Shown: in pieces, positions 1-5,554 of the stretch
Layout: every line of letters begins with the position of its first letter
How positions within the stretch are numbered: position 1 is the first letter of the stretch
Assembly (NCBI GenBank): GCA_028817685.1
Contig: JAPPPC010000882.1
Coordinates: forward strand, 1 to 17,994
Source of the DNA: Rhodospirillaceae bacterium
GTDB taxonomy: Bacteria; Pseudomonadota; Alphaproteobacteria; UBA8366; GCA-2717185
Direction of reading: 5' to 3'
DNA: 17,994 bases
Position numbers and translations under genes: made by a program
The notes under the pieces: model-generated
Seen by the model: only the letters and a program-made list of their open reading frames with translations
Told to the model about the DNA's origin: nothing
The model's database searches: none

Positions 1-501
1 GTGCAGGAACAGCACGGCGACCGCTTCGACATCGAGAGCCGCCAGGCGGCGCGCCGCCGCACGGCATGCCTCTTCCGACAGGGCTTTCACCACCGTCCCA
101 TCCAGACGAATTCGCTCCGGCACTTCCTGAATCAGCCGGGGCGGCACCGGCCGCTTCGGTTTGATCCAGGCGTAGATATTTTCCTTGCGCGGTACCTCGG
201 CGCGCCCGATCTCAAGGAGGTATTTGAAGCCGTCGGTGACCAGCATCCCGGTCTTCGCGCCTTTGTTCTCGAGAATGGCGTTGGTGGCGACGGTAGCACC
301 GTGCAATAGCTGCGCGATCTCGGGCGCCGTGACTCCGGTTTGTCCCAGGATCTTGTCGACACCGGCGAAGAACCCGAGGGACGGATCGCCGGGGGTCGAT
401 GCTTCCTTGGCCGTGGTCAGAGAGCCAGAGGCCGGGTCGACAAGAACGACGTCCGTAAAGGTACCACCGACGTCGAGTGCGAGAATGCGTTCAGAAGCCA
501 T
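1..501 (-). CDS. hyuA: HyuA-type hydantoinase/oxoprolinase, N-terminal part (cut by window edge)
   Basis: I translated the reverse strand from an ATG at 501-499; the frame stays open for 167 codons to the window edge. The product begins MASERILALDVGGTFTDVVL. DVGGTFTD at residues 10-17 is the phosphate-binding signature of the ASKHA-fold N-terminal domain of hydantoinase A/5-oxoprolinase. GATVATNAILENKG, further in, is the second family hallmark. These enzymes, usually with a HyuB partner, perform ATP-dependent opening of cyclic amides such as hydantoins or 5-oxoproline, or ATP-dependent carboxylation of ketones, in the cytoplasm. The start lies 2 bp after the stop of the upstream dehydrogenase, so the two are probably co-transcribed. 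It is a different protein from the complete HyuA at 9532-11586. The substrate is unknown, and the C-terminal three quarters are not in the window. Confidence 0.92.
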   Translation of the reverse strand, partial: MASERILALDVGGTFTDVVLVDPASGSLTTAKEASTPGDPSLGFFAGVDKILGQTGVTAPEIAQLLHGATVATNAILENKGAKTGMLVTDGFKYLLEIGRAEVPRKENIYAWIKPKRPVPPRLIQEVPERIRLDGTVVKALSEEACRAAARRLAALDVEAVAVLFLH

Positions 502-503
502 GT

Positions 504-1280
504 TCAGGGACCGCCGGTCACCGCCAGGGTCTGGCCGGTGATCCATGATGCTTGTTGGGAAGCCAGAAACAGCACCGCATGGGCGATGTCCTCTGGCTGG
601 CCGAGGCGGCGGAGTGCGACCCGTTCGATCATCTCTTTCTGTCCTAGTTCACCGTATGATTGCCATTGTCGCTCGTAATCGGGACTGGTGCGCATAAAGC
701 CGGGCGCGACGGCGTTGACTCTAATGGCGAACGGACCAAGCTCATGGGCAAGCTGGCGCACGAACCCAATCTGGCCCGCCTTCGACATCGCATAGCTTTG
801 AATGCCGGTAAGACTAACACCGAGCCCGGCACGGCTGGAAATAATGACGATCCGGCCGCCGCCGGCACGCTTCATCCCGGGCGTCACGGCGCGCACCAGA
901 TTGAAGGCGCCGGTGACGTTGACCTCGAATATCTCGCGCCATTCGTCGTCGCCGACCTCCTCGATCGGCTGGGCGGCCTGACCGCGAACGCCGCCGGCAG
1001 AGTGGACAACGACATCGATCCGGTTGTTCGCCGCGTCTTTCTCGATCATCGCGATCCGGTCCGCTACCGCGGCGCTATCGGTGATATCGAAGGGGTGGGC
1101 CAGGATGGCACCGCCGCGTGCCGGGGAAGCCGAGGCGACCACCTCGTCCAGCTCGGCAGCGAGAATATCGGCCGCGTGAACCGTCGCCCCCCGGGCTGCG
1201 AATGCGTGCGCGATAGCCCGTCCGATGCCGCGGACCGCACCGGTCACCAATACCGTTTCTTGCTCGAAACCGATTTCCAC
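504..1280 (-). CDS. Short-chain dehydrogenase/reductase (SDR), classical type
   Basis: 258 aa, typical for a classical SDR. Visible motifs are the Rossmann glycine motif TGAVRGIG (13-20), an acidic residue D38 at the end of the second strand (suggesting NAD(H) rather than NADP(H)), HSAGG (93-97, the NAG position), N121 in NVTGAF, a Ser at 148/149 and the catalytic YAMSK (163-167). A PG motif follows at 193-194. The start is GTG at 1280-1278; an AGGGG Shine-Dalgarno sits about 7 bases upstream, which supports it. It probably oxidises an alcohol or reduces a carbonyl in the cytoplasm. The stop is 2 bp from the next gene, a HyuA-type hydantoinase, so a role in the same catabolic route is inferred. 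Many SDRs are annotated as 3-oxoacyl-ACP reductase FabG by default, but the context argues for a dedicated catabolic enzyme. Confidence 0.93.
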   Translation of the reverse strand: MEIGFEQETVLVTGAVRGIGRAIAHAFAARGATVHAADILAAELDEVVASASPARGGAILAHPFDITDSAAVADRIAMIEKDAANNRIDVVVHSAGGVRGQAAQPIEEVGDDEWREIFEVNVTGAFNLVRAVTPGMKRAGGGRIVIISSRAGLGVSLTGIQSYAMSKAGQIGFVRQLAHELGPFAIRVNAVAPGFMRTSPDYERQWQSYGELGQKEMIERVALRRLGQPEDIAHAVLFLASQQASWITGQTLAVTGGP

Positions 1281-1354
1281 TCAGCATCCCCTCTCGGTGC
1301 CGGCCGCACCGCATTCTGCCTCGTATTGCGGCGCCGGCACGGGTCGGGGCCAGC

Positions 1355-1382
1355 TTGACAACACCTTGCGAACACCGACAAT
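1355..1382 (+). promoter_or_regulatory. Candidate sigma-70 promoter for the ABC ATPase pair
   Basis: A perfect TTGACA (1355-1360) is followed after 16 bases by GACAAT (1377-1382), which matches 4 of 6 bases of the -10 consensus. It points at the ATPase gene starting at 1526 and would give a leader of roughly 135 bases. It lies in the 245-bp gap between two divergently transcribed genes, where a promoter is expected. The call rests on pattern only. Confidence 0.4.
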
Positions 1383-1448
1383 GAGTTTGGTAAATCCTTT
1401 CCAAGAATGGCGACCGCGCTGCAGGCCGGCGACAACGTCTAGGAAGGC

Positions 1449-1475
1449 GTTGCGGCCCGTTTGGGCCTGCACAAC
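1449..1475 (+). promoter_or_regulatory. Leader stem-loop upstream of the ABC ATPase gene
   Basis: GGCCC (1454-1458) pairs with GGGCC (1463-1467) around a GTTT loop. An outer GTTG/CAAC pair (1449-1452 and 1472-1475) extends the stem across a bulge. It lies in the presumed 5' leader, about 50 bases before the start codon. There is no T-run after it, so it is not a clear terminator. It could be a leader structure or chance in GC-rich DNA. Confidence 0.25.
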
Positions 1476-1525
1476 TGAAGTTATAGGTGAAGACGAAGGC
1501 GTACAATATCTAGTAAGGGCACGGC

Positions 1526-2530
1526 GTGACCATGGATAGCAATACACAAGAACAAGCTCCGTTACTCGAAGCTCGCGGTCTGCAGACCCACTTCTTCACC
1601 CGCGTCGGCGTCGTCAAAGCGGTGAACGATGTCAACTTCCAGGTGATGCCCGGGGAAACGTTGGGCCTGGTCGGCGAATCCGGGTCGGGCAAGACGATCA
1701 CCGTCATGTCCATCCTGGGACTGCTCCCGCGGGGCGCGGAGCGGTTGAAGGGAGAAATCCTGTTCGAAGGCGAAGATCTCGCCAAGAAAACAGAAAAGGA
1801 AATGCAGGATGTGCGGGGCAAGCGGATCGGGCTGATCCTGCAGAACTCCATGGCCGCCATGGACCCGGTTTTCACGATCGGCACTCAGATAGGTGAGTCC
1901 CTCGTGGTCCACAAGAAGATGTCGTGGAAAGAGAGCCTTCAGAACGCGGTCGACCTTCTGCGCAAGGTCAGGATCGGGGCGCCCGAATTGCGGATCAAGA
2001 ATTTCCCGCATGAACTCAGCGGCGGCATGCGCCAGCGCGCCGCCAGCGCGGCCGCGATCGGGCCGCAGCCCGCCTTGCTCATCGCCGACGAGCCGACCAC
2101 CGCGTTGGATGTGACGACGCAGCGGCAATATTTGGAGCTTCTGAAGGAGCTGCAAGCGCAAACCGGCGTCGCTATCATCTTCATCACGCACGACATGAGC
2201 ATCGTGGGCAGCCTGTGCGACCGAATTGCGGTGTTCTATGGCGGGCTGGTTGTGGAGACCGGGCCCAAGGACGAATTATTCAAGAATCCCACGCACCCCT
2301 ATACAAAAGCGCTGCTGGGTGCGATCCCCGTTCTGGGCGACAAAGTCGATCGTCTGCAAAGCGTCGAGGGAGAGCCGCCCAACCCCGGCCAATTGCCGCC
2401 GGGCTGTCCGTTCGCGCCACGCTGCAGTGCCGCGATGGACAAATGCCACACCGGGGATCCGCCTCCCCAATACCAGGTATCCGACGTTCACGGCGTCCGC
2501 TGCTGGCTCATGGAGGAAGAAAATGCCTGA
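1526..2530 (+). CDS. dppD: Oligopeptide/dipeptide ABC transporter ATP-binding protein (DppD/OppD type)
   Basis: 334 aa, full family length. Motifs in order: Walker A GESGSGKT (50-57), Q-loop Q106, ABC signature LSGGMRQR (164-171), Walker B LLIADEP (184-190) with catalytic E189, and H-loop H222. The C-terminal oligopeptide-transporter domain carries C294, C300, C307 and C326 in GCPFAPRC...C...RC. This four-cysteine arrangement is reported to hold an iron-sulfur cluster in some family members. The protein would bind ATP on the cytoplasmic face of an importer of peptides or peptide-like solutes. The start is GTG at 1526, with AAGGG 7 bases upstream; the ATG at 1532 is less well spaced. The stop overlaps the next ATPase by 8 bp, indicating translational coupling. 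The permeases and binding protein are not downstream but convergent, at 3626-7324. Exact substrate is unknown; the symbol is by family. Confidence 0.93.
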   Translation: MTMDSNTQEQAPLLEARGLQTHFFTRVGVVKAVNDVNFQVMPGETLGLVGESGSGKTITVMSILGLLPRGAERLKGEILFEGEDLAKKTEKEMQDVRGKRIGLILQNSMAAMDPVFTIGTQIGESLVVHKKMSWKESLQNAVDLLRKVRIGAPELRIKNFPHELSGGMRQRAASAAAIGPQPALLIADEPTTALDVTTQRQYLELLKELQAQTGVAIIFITHDMSIVGSLCDRIAVFYGGLVVETGPKDELFKNPTHPYTKALLGAIPVLGDKVDRLQSVEGEPPNPGQLPPGCPFAPRCSAAMDKCHTGDPPPQYQVSDVHGVRCWLMEEENA

Positions 2531-3380
2531 GACCCGTTTGGAAGTACGTGGCCTGACAAAACACTTCCCCATCAAGGCCGGGATGTTCAGGGGCAAAACC
2601 GTCGGCTATGTGGAAGCGGTGGACAAGGTCAGCTTTGCCATCGGTGCGGGCGAGACGCTGAGCCTGGTGGGCGAGTCCGGATGCGGCAAAACGACCATGG
2701 CCAACCTGATCCTGCTGCTGCATCCGCCGACCGATGGCGAAATCCTGTTCAGGGGTAAGCCCATCACCGGACTGTCGGACCGGGAACGCAAGGAATATGC
2801 GCGTCACGTGCAGGTGGTATTCCAGGATCCTTATGGCGCCCTAAATCCCCGGATGCGGATTGGCGACATTGTCGGCGAGCCTATGGAAATCCATGGCTTC
2901 AGCGCGGACGAGAAACGCGCTGCGGTCTTGAAGGCTTTGAAAGAGGTCGATCTGCTAGACGGCAGTGACCGGAAATTCCCCCATGAATTCAGTGGCGGCC
3001 AGCGCCAGCGGATCGGCATCGCGCGGGCGCTGACCATGGAGCCCGAGCTCATCGTTCTCGACGAACCCGTATCGAACCTCGACGTCTCTATCCGTTCGCA
3101 AATTCTGAATCTTCTGAAAGATATTCAGGAAGAAAGAGGGATCGCCTATCTGCTGATCAGCCATGACATGGCATCGGTCGAATATATGAGCCACCGCATC
3201 GGTGTCATGTATTTGGGACGGCTGGTGGAAATGGGAAATTCCGAGGATGTCACCACGAACCCGCTCCACCCCTACGCTGCCACCCTTGTGGCGGCGGCCA
3301 CGCCGCCGGGTCGCACACCGCCTTGGCAACTCCCGATTCTCGGCGAAGTTCCCAGCCCCGCAGCGTTACCCAAGGGTTGA
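2523..3380 (+). CDS. dppF: Oligopeptide/dipeptide ABC transporter ATP-binding protein (DppF/OppF type), stopped early at an in-frame TGA
   Basis: The ATG at 2523 overlaps the end of the upstream ATPase by 8 bp; the frame is open further upstream, but that part is only a shadow of the first ATPase. To the TGA the product has 285 aa. Motifs: Walker A GESGCGKT (50-57), Q-loop Q101, signature FSGGQRQR (156-163), Walker B LIVLDEP (176-182), H-loop H214. After Walker B it reads PVSNLD where PVSALD is usual. The ATPase core is complete. The TGA is codon 286, exactly where the conserved first cysteine of the C-terminal GC-x5-RC motif should be. The same frame continues with normal family sequence to 3557 (listed separately), giving 344 codons, the usual length. 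So this is a nonsense mutation, a sequence error, or a recoded TGA. Even the short form may be an active ATPase, because all nucleotide-binding motifs precede the stop. Confidence 0.88.
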   Translation: MPETRLEVRGLTKHFPIKAGMFRGKTVGYVEAVDKVSFAIGAGETLSLVGESGCGKTTMANLILLLHPPTDGEILFRGKPITGLSDRERKEYARHVQVVFQDPYGALNPRMRIGDIVGEPMEIHGFSADEKRAAVLKALKEVDLLDGSDRKFPHEFSGGQRQRIGIARALTMEPELIVLDEPVSNLDVSIRSQILNLLKDIQEERGIAYLLISHDMASVEYMSHRIGVMYLGRLVEMGNSEDVTTNPLHPYAATLVAAATPPGRTPPWQLPILGEVPSPAALPKG

Positions 3381-3557
3381 GCCGTTCATACCCGCTGTCC
3401 CTTCGCCATGCAGGTTTGCAGCGAGTCCCGACCGGAATTCGCCGAGGTGGAACCAGGACGACACGTGGCCTGCCATCTCTACCCGGACCATATTCACACG
3501 ATCGATAAAACCCAGCCGTTACCGGAGGCTGCGGAAGCGGCCGGTCAAGCGGACTAG
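3381..3557 (+). pseudogene. Conserved C-terminal tail of the DppF-type ATPase beyond the in-frame TGA
   Basis: This is the same frame as the ATPase starting at 2523, with no frameshift needed. It encodes 58 residues ending at TAG 3555-3557. It contains RCPFAMQVC, then RHVACH, the usual end of the oligopeptide ABC ATPase C-terminal domain. Counting the TGA as residue 286, the other cysteines are 292, 299 and 317, with steps of 6, 7 and 18. In the partner ATPase (1526-2530) the cysteines are 294, 300, 307 and 326, with steps of 6, 7 and 19. The tail has therefore kept coding character after the stop. It is either a recently broken end or a part translated by readthrough or recoding. Confidence 0.8.
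3409..3420 (+). promoter_or_regulatory. SECIS-like mini-hairpin after the in-frame TGA
   Basis: TGCA (3409-3412) and TGCA (3417-3420) pair around a GGTT loop (3413-3416). The loop begins 33 bases after the TGA. From memory, the apical part of the E. coli fdhF selenocysteine insertion element reads TGCAGGTCTGCA; here it is TGCAGGTTTGCA. The stem is only 4 bp, and nearby CGCTG (3393-3397)/CAGCG (3419-3423) would compete with it. No selenium genes are in the window. Suggestive only. Confidence 0.2.
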
Positions 3558-3616
3558 ATCAGATTCACAGGATCAGATGGAACCGTGAACGGTTCCATCT
3601 GATCTTGCTCTGATCT
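3556..3616. terminator. Large nested palindrome between convergent transporter operons (likely bidirectional terminator or REP-like element)
   Basis: The inner stem is 15 perfect base pairs: GATCAGATGGAACCG (3571-3585) and CGGTTCCATCTGATC (3590-3604) around the loop TGAA. An outer 8-bp pair, AGATCAGA (3556-3563) with TCTGATCT (3609-3616), encloses it across a small asymmetric internal loop. It sits between the end of the plus-strand ATPase frame and the stop of the minus-strand permease at 3626. A terminator serving both is the simplest reading. There is no long T-run on either strand, so a dispersed intergenic repeat is an equally good explanation. Confidence 0.6.
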
Positions 3617-3625
3617 CACCTGGAA

Positions 3626-4531
3626 TTACAGCTGCCGCCGCGTCGGGTCGAGACGGTCCCGGAGCCAATCGCCGGTCAGGTTCGCGGACATCACCAGCAA
3701 GGTGATTGCGATACCGGGGATAATCGGGAACCACCAAGTCAGATAGATATACAGCTGCGAGTCGCGCAGCATCGAGCCCCATGACGGCATGGGCCTCGGC
3801 ACGCCGAGGCCGAGGAAGCTGAGTGACGCTTCCACGATGACGGCCAGCCCGATCTCCAGAGTCGCCAGCACCAGCAGCGTATTAGTGATGTTCGGGAAGA
3901 CATGCGTGATCATGATCCGTGTGCGGCTCGCGCCGGACGCCAAAGCCAATCGCACAAAGTCCATTTCGATCAGTTTCAAAACCTCGCCCCGTAAGACGCG
4001 GGCAAACCCCATCCATCGCAGCAGGCCAATAACCAATATGACGTTGATAACGCTGGACCCAAGAAGGGCAACCGCTGTCAGTGCGACCATCAAATAGGGC
4101 AGCGCTAAAAATCCGTCGGTGACGCGCATGAGAATTCGGTCAACCCAACCGCGATAGACCCCACTTACCAGGCCGATCACAGTACCGACTGCCGCTGCCA
4201 GCAGAACCGAAAGCACCCCGATCATGACGGAGGTCTGGGCGCCATAAATCAGCCGGCTCAACAGATCGCGGCCCTGATTGTCCGTGCCCAGCAGATTGCC
4301 CGAAGTAATCGAAGGCGGTTTCAGTATGTTCGCCGGATTGGTTTCAATGGGACTATGGGGCGCAATGATCGGTGCGAAAAGAGCGCAAATAAGCGCAATG
4401 GTGAGGAATACCAGCGAGAACATTGGCGCACCGCGAAACACATCGCGCAGCTTACGAAACCGCTGGGAAGACTTACTCTCTTCCTGAGAAGTTTCTCCAG
4501 TTACAGGCTCTGTCGTAGCAGTATTTGACAT
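3626..4531 (-). CDS. dppC: Oligopeptide/dipeptide ABC transporter permease (DppC/OppC type)
   Basis: 301 aa, normal length. A polar Ser/Thr/Glu-rich cytoplasmic N-terminus precedes the first membrane segment (about 37-57), as in the OppC N-terminal domain. LGTDNQGRD (81-89) is the family's periplasmic hallmark. Further hydrophobic segments lie near 100-125, 142-172, 218-242 and 263-284. The ATPase-docking EAA loop is at about 195-214 (ASGASRTRIMITHVFPN), and GLGVPRPMPSWGSML (241-255) is also typical. It forms half of the transmembrane channel in the inner membrane, paired with the DppB-type protein encoded 21 bp upstream. It starts with ATG at 4531-4529. It is the last gene of the minus-strand binding protein-permease-permease operon, and its stop lies next to the large palindrome at 3556-3616. 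Confidence 0.95.
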   Translation of the reverse strand: MSNTATTEPVTGETSQEESKSSQRFRKLRDVFRGAPMFSLVFLTIALICALFAPIIAPHSPIETNPANILKPPSITSGNLLGTDNQGRDLLSRLIYGAQTSVMIGVLSVLLAAAVGTVIGLVSGVYRGWVDRILMRVTDGFLALPYLMVALTAVALLGSSVINVILVIGLLRWMGFARVLRGEVLKLIEMDFVRLALASGASRTRIMITHVFPNITNTLLVLATLEIGLAVIVEASLSFLGLGVPRPMPSWGSMLRDSQLYIYLTWWFPIIPGIAITLLVMSANLTGDWLRDRLDPTRRQL

Positions 4532-4552
4532 GACTATTTCGCTTTCCTGCGC

Positions 4553-5485
4553 CTAAGAGACCCTGATCCGCGGATCTAACCACGCGTACATAACGTCAAC
4601 GAGGATGTTTATGAATACGATGAACGCGGAGGCGAACAGGATCACCGTCTGCGTCGTGGGATAATCGCGTAGAATTAAGGAATCGACCAACAACCGGCCA
4701 ATTCCCGGCCAAGAAAAGATCGTTTCTGTGACCACGGCACCGGAAACCAGGGCCGCGAAATTCACAAAAAACAGGGTGAAGACGGGGATCGACGCGTTCT
4801 TAAACGCGTGCTTCCAAATCACCATCCGCGTCGGCAACCCTTTGGCGCGAACCAGTTTGATATAGTCCGATTCCATGACGTCAAGCATCGTCGAGCGAAC
4901 GATGCGCATGTGCGATGCGATCAGGAAAAAGCCCAACGAAGTGGCCGGCATGATGATGCCTTTCCACCCCAGGCGATCGACTCCGCCAGCGCTCGGCAGC
5001 CAATTCAAATAGACGCTGAATATCAAAATTAGCAGAAGACCTACCCAAAACACGGGCATCGACTGCCCAATGATGGCGGAGACTTTTCCCACCTTATCAA
5101 AAAGCGAGTCCGGTCTCGACGCAGAGATCGCGCCGATGACGACCCCGATGATAACAGCCAGAACCATCGACGCGGTCGTGAGCTGTAACGTCGCAGGAAC
5201 CCGTTGCCAAACAACCTCGACGGTCGGCCGTTTGTCCCAGGCCAAGGCGGTTCCGAGGTCCCCCTGCAGCAAATTTTTATTGAAGATATAGTATTGCTCT
5301 ATCAGAGGCTTATCGAAGCCATAGGCTTTGGTCAACGCCGCAACATCGGCTTGTGTCGCTTCCGGCGGAAGCATGTACTCAACCGGATTGCCCCCGCCCA
5401 AACGCAAGACGAAGAAGACGGCCAAAGTAATCAGCCAAAGAGTAACAAGCCCCTCTAAAAGGCGCTTAAGAATGTAGCGGCCCAA
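4553..5485 (-). CDS. dppB: Oligopeptide/dipeptide ABC transporter permease (DppB/OppB type)
   Basis: 310 aa, family length. The N-terminus MGRYILKRLLEGLVTLWLI is the standard first membrane segment of DppB-like permeases. Other hydrophobic segments are near 103-121, 138-160, 176-192, 232-255 and 280-301. The EAA loop that contacts the ATPases is at about 212-231 (VRAKGLPTRMVIWKHAF), and the protein ends with LDPRIR, a typical DppB ending. The start is TTG at 5485-5483. A GAGGAG Shine-Dalgarno 9 bases upstream and the family-like N-terminus support this over any internal ATG. Together with the DppC-type protein it forms the inner-membrane pore. A stem-loop lies in the 69-bp gap after the binding-protein gene and could lower permease expression relative to the binding protein. 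Confidence 0.95.
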   Translation of the reverse strand: MGRYILKRLLEGLVTLWLITLAVFFVLRLGGGNPVEYMLPPEATQADVAALTKAYGFDKPLIEQYYIFNKNLLQGDLGTALAWDKRPTVEVVWQRVPATLQLTTASMVLAVIIGVVIGAISASRPDSLFDKVGKVSAIIGQSMPVFWVGLLLILIFSVYLNWLPSAGGVDRLGWKGIIMPATSLGFFLIASHMRIVRSTMLDVMESDYIKLVRAKGLPTRMVIWKHAFKNASIPVFTLFFVNFAALVSGAVVTETIFSWPGIGRLLVDSLILRDYPTTQTVILFASAFIVFINILVDVMYAWLDPRIRVS

Positions 5486-5503
5486 GTTACACTACTCCTC
5501 AAT

Positions 5504-5535
5504 AAAGGGGCCTATAAGAATTTATAGGCCCCTTT
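5504..5535. terminator. Intercistronic stem-loop between binding-protein and permease genes
   Basis: AAAGGGGCCTATAA (5504-5517) pairs perfectly with TTATAGGCCCCTTT (5522-5535) around the loop GAAT, giving a 14-bp stem. Read on the minus strand, the direction of transcription, it is followed by TTTATTG and then the Shine-Dalgarno of the permease gene. In binding-protein operons such structures commonly act as partial terminators or as 3' stabilisers of the binding-protein message, so that this protein is made in excess. On the plus strand it is followed by six Ts, but no plus-strand gene ends here. Confidence 0.7.
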
Positions 5536-5554
5536 TTTGCTAGATTCTGTGCGG

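Noticed and set aside
1502..1507. TACAAT as a -10 box before the first ATPase gene
   Set aside because: There is no acceptable -35 at 15-19 bases. It would also start transcription on top of the Shine-Dalgarno.
2226..2522. Upstream extension of the second ATPase to a start at 2226
   Set aside because: The extra 99 codons overlap the first ATPase in another frame and have no family character. The ATG at 2523 gives the standard N-terminus.
3370..3400. A frameshift as the cause of the short DppF-type ATPase
   Set aside because: The codons before and after the TGA are in the same frame and the cysteine spacing matches the partner protein, so only the TGA itself separates the two parts. Compensating small indels right at the site cannot be excluded.
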